From assembly GCA_030750975.1 (NCBI GenBank), contig JASMHC010000014.1:310001-374000 (forward strand): a stretch of DNA of 64,000 bases, in the 5' to 3' direction. The notes beneath the pieces were generated by a model. It did not search any database and was not told the DNA's origin. It saw only the letters and a program-made list of their open reading frames with translations. The translations under genes were made by a program, and so were the position numbers. The DNA is from Paracoccaceae bacterium (GTDB taxonomy: Bacteria > Pseudomonadota > Alphaproteobacteria > Rhodobacterales > Rhodobacteraceae). Shown here piece after piece: positions 27,801 through 34,514 of this stretch. The stretch's first letter is position 1, and every line of letters starts with the position of its first letter.

Positions 27801-29420
27801 GACCGCGAAAAAGCCCGCGATATCGCCCGTGGTCCGATGAAAGACTATCTGCGGGCCGCCGCCGGATTGGTAAAGCAATATGCCTGGGCCTTCCCCGCCT
27901 TCAAACGCCCCAAGGGCGTGGACAATGCGTTCCAGCTGGATCTTGGCATTTTGGAAGAGGACGAGCTTGAGGCGCTCCTCGAATTCGCCTTCCTGCGCTA
28001 TTTCGAAGACTCCGGCCTGTTCGGCACCATTCACGACGCCATGGCACGGATCGAGCAGGTCAAACGGATCGGCGTGACCGAAGTGGCCTGCCTGATCGAT
28101 TATGGCATTGAGAAGGACACGGTGCTTGAAGGGCTCAGGCCGCTGGCCGAAGTGGTGCGCCGCTGCAATCAGGGGGCCAAGCTGGACGAGGGCGATTTCT
28201 CGGTCGCGGCCCAGATCGTGCGCCATAAAGTCACCCATCTGCAATGCACCCCGTCGATGGCGCGGATGTTCCTGATGAACGACGAAACCCGTCAGGCCTT
28301 GGGCGGCATTTCCAATATCATGCTGGGCGGCGAAGCCTTGCCTGGTGCCTTGGTGGAAGAAATGAAAACCGTCACCCAGGCCCATGTGCAAAACATGTAC
28401 GGACCGACCGAAACCACCATCTGGTCCACCACCGCGACAGCGGACGGCGGCGACGGTACGGTTTCCATCGGCACGCCGATTGCGAATACAAAGGTTTACG
28501 TGCTGGACGGCAATCGCAAACTGGTGCCGATCGGCACCCCGGGCGAGCTGTGGATCGGCGGCGAAGGCGTGGCCCGAGGCTATTGGAACCGGGCCGGTCT
28601 GACCGAACAGCGCTTCGTGGCCGACCCGTTCTCGGACAAGCCCGATGCGCGGATGTATCAGACCGGCGATCTGGTGGCGTGGAAGGCGGATGGGACGCTT
28701 GATTACATCGGCCGCACGGATTTCCAGGTGAAACTGCGCGGCTATCGGATCGAGATCGGTGAAATCGAGGCGATGATGGATTCGCATCGCGACATCACCC
28801 AATCGGCTGTGGTTGTCCGGCTGGAAAACGAAAGCGACCAGCGTTTGATCGGGTATTTCACCTCGGCCGGTGGCATAGAAGAATCCAGCCTGCGGGCCTT
28901 TCTGTCCGACAGGCTGCCCCCGCATATGGTGCCCTCGCGGATGATCCATGTGGACCGGATGCCTTTGACACCAAACAAGAAGATCGACCGCAAAGCCCTG
29001 CAATCACGCCCGCTGGGCAACGCGGCGGCAAAGACGGCGGCGGTTTTGGCGGACAGCGCGGCCGACAGCTCGACCATGCAGGCCGTCGGCGAAATCTGGA
29101 AGGCGGTGCTGGGGGTGTCACAGGCAGCCCCCGCAGACAATTTCTTCGAATTGGGCGGGCATTCGCTGCTGGCGGTTCAGACCCATCGGGAAATCCGCGA
29201 AAAATTGTCGGTGCCCGGCCTGTCGATCACCGATATCTTCCGGTTCCCCGTACTGAAAGACATGGTCGCCCGCGTCGATGAACTGGCCGGAGCGCCCAAG
29301 GCAAGGGAATTGGCCGCAACCCCCGCCGGTCAACCGCCGCATATGGACGCCAAAAAAGCCGAAATGCGCAGCAGCGCGATTGAGCGCCGCAAAGCCTTGC
29401 GCGCCAAGAGACGCGGGTGA
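24804..29420 (+). CDS. NRPS: formyltransferase / partial C / split A with luciferase-like monooxygenase / PCP
   Basis: A 1538-residue one-module NRPS. Residues 1-240 are a formyltransferase domain with the Asn-His-Asp triad N92, H94 and D130, followed by its C-terminal barrel to about 300. Residues 310-510 resemble the C-terminal lobe of a condensation domain but lack HHxxxDG. The adenylation domain runs from 530 to 1400: A3 is YTSGSTGKPKG near 680 and A4 is SFDISVLE; a flavin-dependent luciferase-like monooxygenase (about 760-1120, MupA/Atu3671 type) is inserted before A5 NMYGPTETT. Pocket residues read D, I, L, Q, M, G, M, I, W, K, close to known glycine codes. The PCP has S1454 (GGHSL). 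No thioesterase or reductase follows. The PPTase gene overlaps the stop by 4 bp. Confidence 0.9.
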   Translation: MVPLSFVLFGNQSLLVQCAGKILQSGHRITAVVSHAKDITDWAAANGIRVLEPGADLPAKLRHTRIDWLLSISYLSIIPDEVLSLATRGAVNFHDGPLPAYAGLNTPVWARINQAATHAITWHFMETGIDEGDILLSRSFAIDEEDTAFSLNAKCFEAAIDSFDELLVKLTSGDVTGKAQDLSRKGYYARHQRPDNLGFIDFSKPADTIIALVRGLDHKNYWNPLTTAKIAVNGQIFTAQGVEKTDQTGVAGRVTGVTGNSLTVACADGAVRLTGLRLADGTSPDALLSDIIAEGAIVETPSGRALEVLGQQLARNDSHWRKRLGDMPGARLPLAGGDAGADDLHAIPLNNANAVDSGRFLATVVFWACRQQEEFTATLALAMNSEAPVAGLVNGWVPVTFSKDGSTVADLLALTSQAFEDAAARGGFATDLLARAPELAGLATPDIGISHDGHFVDGSALTIHTDTQTLTYSAARLAPATAELLANRLDHVLSLMATASADQSLDTLADTAPEEVQRMLGLWNQTDLDYDRSALMHHPFEAAVKANPNKTALVFEDQKFTFSELDRKANAIAANLKDAGVQAGDIVGLCIHRSPEMVMAALAILKAGAAYLPLDPAYPKERTEFCLSDSQAKVVLTHSAVASALPIASVPQIQVDKLDTGTGDGLTTEASAHDLAYLIYTSGSTGKPKGVMIEHRNVSNFFAAMDQRIDHDPAGVWLAVTSLSFDISVLEIFWSLGRGFKLVLTGDEGRTVLSNGPLPAQVEGMDVSLYYWGNDDGHGRDKYKLLLEGAQFADQNGFHAVWTPERHFHAFGGPYPNPSVTGAAVAAVTRNLAVRAGSCVTPLHHTIRIAEEWAVIDNLTNGRAGLAVATGWHPDDFVIRPENTPPNNRDAMFRQISDLRKLWADEPVAFPRADGTMHEVITQPRPVSKDLPIWVTIAGNPETWRQAGEVGANVLTHLLGQSIPEVEDKIKIYHQALRDNGYDPADFKITLMLHSFITDDREKARDIARGPMKDYLRAAAGLVKQYAWAFPAFKRPKGVDNAFQLDLGILEEDELEALLEFAFLRYFEDSGLFGTIHDAMARIEQVKRIGVTEVACLIDYGIEKDTVLEGLRPLAEVVRRCNQGAKLDEGDFSVAAQIVRHKVTHLQCTPSMARMFLMNDETRQALGGISNIMLGGEALPGALVEEMKTVTQAHVQNMYGPTETTIWSTTATADGGDGTVSIGTPIANTKVYVLDGNRKLVPIGTPGELWIGGEGVARGYWNRAGLTEQRFVADPFSDKPDARMYQTGDLVAWKADGTLDYIGRTDFQVKLRGYRIEIGEIEAMMDSHRDITQSAVVVRLENESDQRLIGYFTSAGGIEESSLRAFLSDRLPPHMVPSRMIHVDRMPLTPNKKIDRKALQSRPLGNAAAKTAAVLADSAADSSTMQAVGEIWKAVLGVSQAAPADNFFELGGHSLLAVQTHREIREKLSVPGLSITDIFRFPVLKDMVARVDELAGAPKARELAATPAGQPPHMDAKKAEMRSSAIERRKALRAKRRG

Positions 29421-30097
29421 GCGTGCCCAGCGCCGCATTGCTGTCCGACGCCAAAGCCCTGTTGAACCGGCTTTCCGGCGCGGTCCCCGATTTGCAGGTC
29501 GGTCTTCGCGGCGTTCACGCGGCCCTGCCGCCTTTGTATCCGGACGAACGCGCCCTGCTGTCGCCCCGTGCGGTCAGCAAGCGCCGTGCCGAGTTTCACG
29601 CGGGCCGCATTGCCGCGCGGGATGTGTTGGCAGCCTTGGGCATTGTGGATTTTCCGCTGCTCAGGCTCGACAACCGCGCCCCGCTCTGGCCCGACGCCAT
29701 CAAAGGCAGCCTAAGCCATACCGATGATGTTGCCTGCGCGATTGCCCTGCGCTCGGACCGGCCCGTTGGGGTGGATCTGGAACGGAACGCCCCCCTGTCG
29801 GCCGAGGTTGAAAACGCGGTATCCGACGCACAGGAACGCCGCGCATTCAGCGAACACACATCGCCCGCGCGGATCGTGTTCAGCGCCAAGGAAAGCGTCT
29901 ATAAATGCATTTCAGGTCAGGTCGGCCGGGTGGTGGATTTCTCTGAGGTGGTCATCGACCCTGTTACACCCGACACCTTCCACGCCCGTGCCAAAACCGA
30001 TCTGTCCGGTCGCGCCCTGCCCGATCAGATTGTGGCCAGAGGGCGGGTGGCATGCTCGGACCTGCATATTCTGACCTATGCCCAAAGCGCCTTGTGA
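29417..30097 (+). CDS. 4'-phosphopantetheinyl transferase (EntD/Sfp superfamily)
   Basis: A 226-residue enzyme that moves the phosphopantetheine arm of coenzyme A onto carrier-protein serines. Motifs are GSLSHTDDVACAIA, VGVDLE (Mg-binding Asp and Glu) and FSAKESVYKC, in the order and spacing of EntD-type transferases; the N-terminal RRAEFHAGRIAARDVL also fits. It starts with GTG inside the NRPS stop codon (GTGA), so it is translationally coupled. Its obvious clients are PCP S1454 of the NRPS and ACP S1802 of the PKS. A dedicated PPTase at the end of the operon supports the cluster being a complete, working unit. Confidence 0.93.
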   Translation: MSVPSAALLSDAKALLNRLSGAVPDLQVGLRGVHAALPPLYPDERALLSPRAVSKRRAEFHAGRIAARDVLAALGIVDFPLLRLDNRAPLWPDAIKGSLSHTDDVACAIALRSDRPVGVDLERNAPLSAEVENAVSDAQERRAFSEHTSPARIVFSAKESVYKCISGQVGRVVDFSEVVIDPVTPDTFHARAKTDLSGRALPDQIVARGRVACSDLHILTYAQSAL

Positions 30098-30253
30098 CCC
30101 GATGATCGTTGCGAAACCGTGCCCAATCGAATTGAAACCGCAAAGATTGTGTCCCTTTGAAAGACGATTTAGCGAATTCATTGAAAGAAAAGCAGAATTT
30201 GGCTAAAAAGTGGCGTTCCTGTGGCAGGCGGTGAGTATTGGAGTTCTTGAGTC

Positions 30254-31522
30254 ATGCATCAGTTTGAAATCTTCTCGGGCGCGGCACGCGCTTTCAGCAA
30301 CCGGATCGTCATCATGCTGATGCTGTTTATCGTCGGCATCATCGCCACGATCGTCTATACCATTCAGCAGCCGCAAGTGTATCGCGCGACCGCCGTGATC
30401 CAGATTGAAAGCCCGCAAATCTCGGAAGCGGTGGCCGGCAGCATCGGCACATCCGCCGCGCACCGTTTGCAACTGATCGAACAGCGCATGATGGCGCGTG
30501 ACAACCTGGCCGCCATTATCGACCGTCACGGCCTGTTTACCGATGATCCGGACATGAGCATCACCGAAAAGGTCAACCTGCTGCGGGAAAGCATCTCGAC
30601 CCAACAGATCGCCGGTGAAGATGCAGGCATCGGCGCGGTCTCGGTTCCGGCGGGGCTGATCATCAGCGTTCAGCTGGAAGATCCGAACAAGGCTGCCGAT
30701 CTGGCCAATGATCTGGTCAACACCGTGATCGAACAAAACGACAGCCGCCGGTCCAGCCAGGCCCGCGAAACCCTGGCGTTCTTTGAAGCTCAGGAAGGCG
30801 AATTGCTTGGCTCGATCGAACGCCTCGAGGCGCGGATTGCCGAATTCAAGCAGGTCAATGCCGAAGTGCTGCCGGAAACCGTCACATCGCTGATCGGTCA
30901 GGAAGCGGATTTCCAAAGCGCCATTCTGGATATCGACCAGCAAATCGTGACATTGCGCAGCGGCAACAGCCGCCAGCGGGCCGAATTCGTCGACCGTCAG
31001 GTTGCCATTCTGGACGAACAGAAAATGCTGCTGACCGAACGTCTGCTTGGTGTGCGCAGCCTGCTGCAACGCGCCCCCGCCGTGGAACGCGAACTGGCCC
31101 AGATGAGCCGCGAACTTGGCTTGTATCAGGGACAGTATGATGTTGTGACCGCCAACCGCGCCGAGGCCGAGCTGTCGCTGTCGCTGGAAGACCGCAAACA
31201 GGCCGAGCGTTTCGAAATCCTCGAAACCGCGCTGCCACCGGAATATCCGGTTTCAACCAGCCGCCGCATGATCTTTTTGATCGGTGCCGTGCTGTCGCTG
31301 GTCGGGTCGGGTGCGATCATCTTCTTCTACGGCAACCTCAGCCCGATCGTCCGCAATGCGCGTGATCTGAAAGACGAGCTGGACCTGACCCCGGTCGTGA
31401 CCATCCCGACCATCGTCAGCCCGCGCGAAGCCTTCGGAGAACGTCTGGTGATCGCGACCATGCTGGCCCTGCTGTTCATCGCAATCCCGCTGGTCACACT
31501 CCAGATCGTCGCGGGCGGATAA
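30254..31522 (+). CDS. Wzz/GumC-like polysaccharide chain-length protein
   Basis: A 422-residue inner-membrane protein of the Wzz family, which sets the length or assists export of surface polysaccharides. There is a first membrane helix at about residues 19-37 (VIMLMLFIVGIIATIVYTI), a large periplasmic part with YRATAVIQIE and long heptad-rich helices (about 170-310), and a second helix near 340 (MIFLIGAVLSLVGSGAIIFF). An extra helix lies at the C terminus (IATMLALLFIAIPLVTLQIV). No Walker A motif is present, so there is no fused tyrosine kinase. It is 156 bp after the PPTase gene in the same direction and is followed by a strong terminator, so it may close the region's transcription unit. 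Confidence 0.85.
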   Translation: MHQFEIFSGAARAFSNRIVIMLMLFIVGIIATIVYTIQQPQVYRATAVIQIESPQISEAVAGSIGTSAAHRLQLIEQRMMARDNLAAIIDRHGLFTDDPDMSITEKVNLLRESISTQQIAGEDAGIGAVSVPAGLIISVQLEDPNKAADLANDLVNTVIEQNDSRRSSQARETLAFFEAQEGELLGSIERLEARIAEFKQVNAEVLPETVTSLIGQEADFQSAILDIDQQIVTLRSGNSRQRAEFVDRQVAILDEQKMLLTERLLGVRSLLQRAPAVERELAQMSRELGLYQGQYDVVTANRAEAELSLSLEDRKQAERFEILETALPPEYPVSTSRRMIFLIGAVLSLVGSGAIIFFYGNLSPIVRNARDLKDELDLTPVVTIPTIVSPREAFGERLVIATMLALLFIAIPLVTLQIVAGG

Positions 31523-31549
31523 ACAAAGTTCTCCTCCAAGGAACTGCAA

Positions 31550-31579
31550 AAGGGCGTCCCACGGGGCGCCCTTTTTTTT
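31550..31579 (+). terminator. Rho-independent terminator after the Wzz-like gene
   Basis: AAGGGCG and CGCCCTT form a 7-bp stem that continues as CCC/GGG past one bulged base around the loop ACG, followed by eight T residues. It lies 28 bp after the Wzz-like stop codon and likely ends transcription of the 13.7-31.5 kb gene run. Confidence 0.92.
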
Positions 31580-31653
31580 GCAGGTGAGCGGGCCAGCGGG
31601 CGGCACCACGGCGCAACCGAACGGGATAGCGTAAGTTTGACTTTGGAAAAATC

Positions 31654-31740
31654 TGGTGCGGTCGAGAAGACTCGAACTTCCACTCCGGTTAAGGAACAGC
31701 GACCTCAACGCTGCGCGTCTACCAATTCCGCCACGACCGC
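31654..31740 (-). tRNA. tRNA-Leu (GAG)
   Basis: An 87-nt tRNA on the minus strand with encoded CCA. The acceptor arm GCGGTCG pairs with CGACCGC, the D loop contains TTGGTAGACG, the anticodon loop TTGAGGT gives GAG, a long variable arm typical of leucine tRNAs follows, and the T arm has GTTCGAGTC. No duplicated fragment of it was noticed nearby, so it is not an obvious integration site. Confidence 0.95.
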
Positions 31741-31811
31741 ACTGTCTTGACTTGGTGAGGCGCCGTATACCGAAGCCCCGTGGCGATGTGAAGCCCAAAT
31801 TCGCGGAAATC

Positions 31812-32306
31812 TCATCCCGCTGAAAAGCGCCGGATCAGCCTCTTCCGGCGCGAGGCAAAAAGGAAGGCCGAGGCAACCGCAAGGATGGCGGCGATCATCG
31901 CCAACGCGGCCTCGTCCTGCCCGAATAGGATGCGGTTGGTCAGGCGGTTTGGCAGGAAATTCAGCGCGAACGCAACCCAAAGCCCGCCCCAGTAAAGCCA
32001 TTTCAGCATCTCGGCATGGGCCTGAATATTCCCCTGACGGACCAGCTGGACCGACCGGACCACGACAAACAGCGTCCAGACCGACAGAAGATGGATCGGA
32101 CTGAACGGGCCGATCACCCCAAAGCTGGATATCCAGAACGAGCTGATTGCGGTCGCAACCATCGCCGCCATCCAGACGTACCCAAAGCTTTTGTGCCAGA
32201 TATCCTTGCGTTTGCGATAAAGCGCCAGGGGTCCGGTCAGAAGGGCCAGCAATGCGGACAGGGCGTGGACCTGAATATAGGCCGGGGCAGCAAAGAAATG
32301 TTCCAA
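31812..32306 (-). CDS. DUF2306-like membrane protein
   Basis: A 164-residue integral membrane protein with about five hydrophobic segments. The sequence VHALSALLALLTGPLALYRK, followed by DIWHKSFGYVWMAAMVATAI with conserved histidines, matches the DUF2306 family as I know it; the family's function is not established. The gene faces the LytTR regulator at 32409 across about 100 bp, so the two may share a regulatory region. Whether the conserved histidines bind haem or metal is unknown. Confidence 0.75.
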   Translation of the reverse strand: MEHFFAAPAYIQVHALSALLALLTGPLALYRKRKDIWHKSFGYVWMAAMVATAISSFWISSFGVIGPFSPIHLLSVWTLFVVVRSVQLVRQGNIQAHAEMLKWLYWGGLWVAFALNFLPNRLTNRILFGQDEAALAMIAAILAVASAFLFASRRKRLIRRFSAG

Positions 32307-32408
32307 ACCTGTTTTCCTTTCTCGGGGTGTTGAAATTCACTGACCAAGGTGAAAACGTATCGGCGGACCGAAAAACACCGTATCTATGGCGAATGAAGGA
32401 AAGAATTC

Positions 32409-33191
32409 GTGAGTGACAGCCACACGTATTTCGCGCTTCGTGAAGTGCGACGGCATTTTTCCTCGCCCAGGGTTCTTGGGGCGCTGTTCGGGATTTCGGT
32501 GATTCTGGGAATGGCCGGCCCGTTCGGCACCGGTGCGTTCATGCGGACCGGGCCATTGGTCGTCTATTGGATCATCATCGCCTATACGACCTATGCGGCG
32601 GGATCCTTCGTGGCGGCGTGGTCGGCGCATTATTGCCGGGCGCATAAGCTGAACCAGACGATGAGCATTCTGATCACAAGCCTGGGCACAGGCATTGCCG
32701 CGGTTTTGATCGTTGTGCTGGTCAACTGGGCCGCGCTTGGCCTGCCGCCAACGGCTCCGGGGTATTTGGGGACCTTGACCCTGACCACCTTCGTCACTGC
32801 CACCATCATCGCGGTGCTGTTGTTCTTCTCGGGTCTGACCGATGCAGAGCAAGACACGCCCGCCCCCGCCCAAACGCCGCGTCTGCTGGAGCGGCTGCCA
32901 TTCGACAAGCGCGGGGCGCTGATTTCGCTGTCGGTGTCGGATCACTATGTCGAAGTCACCACCACCAGGGGGCAGGATCTGCTTCTGATGCGGCTGGGGG
33001 ATGCGATCAAAGATTGCGACGGGGTTGCAGGGATGCAGGTGCACCGGTCGCATTGGATCGCCCTGGATCAGGTGCAAGCGGTCAGGCGCGCCGGCGACCG
33101 CGCCATCGTGACCATGCGCGACGGGCGTGACATTCCGGTCAGCCGCAGCTATGTGCCTGCGGTGAAAGACACCGGATTACTGCCGAGCTAA
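32409..33191 (+). CDS. Membrane-anchored LytTR-family DNA-binding regulator
   Basis: A 260-residue protein with four predicted membrane helices in the first 145 residues and a LytTR DNA-binding domain in about residues 160-255. The domain is marked by [19 protein letters not shown], the [11 protein letters not shown] segment and [10 protein letters not shown], a common C-terminal pattern of LytTR domains. It has no receiver domain, so it acts as a one-component regulator with a membrane sensor. The start is GTG at 32409, preceded by AAGGAAAG. lipB begins 2 bp after its stop codon, so the two are probably co-transcribed, although no functional link is apparent. Target genes are unknown. Confidence 0.85.
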   Translation: MSDSHTYFALREVRRHFSSPRVLGALFGISVILGMAGPFGTGAFMRTGPLVVYWIIIAYTTYAAGSFVAAWSAHYCRAHKLNQTMSILITSLGTGIAAVLIVVLVNWAALGLPPTAPGYLGTLTLTTFVTATIIAVLLFFSGLTDAEQDTPAPAQTPRLLERLPFDKRGALISLSVSDHYVEVTTTRGQDLLLMRLGDAIKDCDGVAGMQVHRSHWIALDQVQAVRRAGDRAIVTMRDGRDIPVSRSYVPAVKDTGLLPS

Positions 33192-33192
33192 C

Positions 33193-33840
33193 ATGGTCGA
33201 ATGGAAAACCTCTGACACTCTGGTCGATTACGACACCGCCGTTGCTTTCATGGAGCATCGGGTGCAGCAGATACATAACGGCACCGCGGACGAGCTGATC
33301 TGGCTGTTGGAACATCCCCCCCTTTACACCGCGGGCACCAGTGCCAGGCCCGAGGATCTGACCGATCCCGACCGGTTCCCGGTGTATCAAAGCGCACGCG
33401 GGGGGCAGTACACCTATCACGGGCCGGGGCAGCGGGTGGTGTACGTGATGCTTGACCTGAACAAGCGCGGCAAGGATGTGCGGGCCTTTGTCAAAAGCCT
33501 CGAGGATTGGGTGATCGCGGCATTGGCCGAATTCAACGTCAAAGGCGAAATCCGCGAGGGCCGCGTGGGGGTTTGGGTAAGGCGCGATGACAAGCCGCTG
33601 ACCATCACTGGCGCCAAACCCGAAGACAAGGTGGCCGCCATCGGTATCCGCTTGCGCAAATGGGTCAGTTTTCACGGTATCTCGATCAACGTGGATCCGG
33701 ACCTTGACCATTTCGGCGGCATCGTCCCCTGTGGCATCTCGGAACACGGTGTCACCAGCCTTGTCGGCTTAGGTTTGCCGGTCACGCTGGGGGATGTGGA
33801 CGTCGCGTTGCGGACCAGTTTTGATGCTGTTATTGGTTAG
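33193..33840 (+). CDS. lipB: Octanoyl-[acyl-carrier-protein]:protein N-octanoyltransferase
   Basis: A 215-residue LipB that moves octanoyl from acyl carrier protein to lipoyl domains of pyruvate and 2-oxoglutarate dehydrogenases and the glycine cleavage system, the first step of lipoate synthesis. Family motifs are [25 protein letters not shown], the catalytic lysine in [17 protein letters not shown] and the catalytic cysteine in IVPCGI. The length is normal. It starts 2 bp after the LytTR gene. Confidence 0.95.
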   Translation: MVEWKTSDTLVDYDTAVAFMEHRVQQIHNGTADELIWLLEHPPLYTAGTSARPEDLTDPDRFPVYQSARGGQYTYHGPGQRVVYVMLDLNKRGKDVRAFVKSLEDWVIAALAEFNVKGEIREGRVGVWVRRDDKPLTITGAKPEDKVAAIGIRLRKWVSFHGISINVDPDLDHFGGIVPCGISEHGVTSLVGLGLPVTLGDVDVALRTSFDAVIG

Positions 33841-33934
33841 CACACCATATCATGCGATAATCCACACCATACCGCGTAACCGCGCGTATCCATTTTAACC
33901 ACTCCGAAACCTGCAAAACAAAAGCGAGACTCTG

Positions 33935-34354
33935 ATGAAGAAGTTCCTGACAGCCACCGCAGCCCTGTTTGCCTTAGCGGCCCCTGCATTCGCCGATAGC
34001 GACAATGCGGGCGACCCCGAAGCGGGCGCAAAAGATTTCCGCAAATGTGCGGCATGCCATGCGATCATCAACAACGATGGCGATGTCATCTCGAAGGGCG
34101 GCAAGGCCGGACCGAACCTGTACGGTGTTATCGGCCGTGAAGCCGGTTCGCTGGATTTCAAATATTCCGACCTGATGCAAGCCGCCGCTGCGGCCGGTCT
34201 GGTTTGGGATGACGAAACCCTGGCACTGTTCCTGGCCGATCCGACCGCCTTCCTGAAGGAAATTTCGGGCGAATCGGGCCGGTCGAAAATGTCCAAGCAA
34301 AGGGTCAAAAATCCGGCGGATATCGTCGCATTTCTCGAATCGGCCGCTGAGTAG
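33935..34354 (+). CDS. Periplasmic class I cytochrome c (c2/c550-like)
   Basis: A 139-residue secreted c-type cytochrome. The signal peptide covers about 20 residues (MKKFLTATAALFALAAPAFA). The haem attachment site is CAACH, and the distal methionine ligand is probably in SKMSKQRVKNP. GPNLYGVIGREAG after the haem site is typical of cytochrome c2/c550 electron carriers. The length fits this group. It lies upstream of ctaD in the same direction and may donate electrons to the aa3 oxidase or to another terminal enzyme. A hairpin (GTAGGGC pairing with GCCTTAC) directly follows the stop codon, but the T-run does not come immediately after it. Confidence 0.9.
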   Translation: MKKFLTATAALFALAAPAFADSDNAGDPEAGAKDFRKCAACHAIINNDGDVISKGGKAGPNLYGVIGREAGSLDFKYSDLMQAAAAAGLVWDDETLALFLADPTAFLKEISGESGRSKMSKQRVKNPADIVAFLESAAE

Positions 34355-34396
34355 GGCAAAACGCCTTACCCAAATGCAGGGGCGCGACAATTTTTT

Positions 34397-34410
34397 TTGA
34401 TCTGCGTCAA
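34397..34410. promoter_or_regulatory. FNR/FixK-type box upstream of ctaD
   Basis: The 14-bp sequence TTGATCTGCGTCAA differs from the FNR/FixK consensus TTGAT-N4-ATCAA by one base and equals the TTGAC-GCAG-ATCAA form, read on the other strand, that is common for FnrL/Dnr sites in Rhodobacterales. It is about 105 bp before the ctaD start and after the cytochrome c gene, so it could set the oxygen response of cytochrome oxidase. Confidence 0.65.
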
Positions 34411-34514
34411 AGTCGGACATTGCCCCGACGTGTCCTGCATTCTAAAAACCGACATGATCATTGGCGCGAGGGTCATCCCTCGCGCTTTGTTTAGACACCA
34501 GCAGGAGGCAAAGC

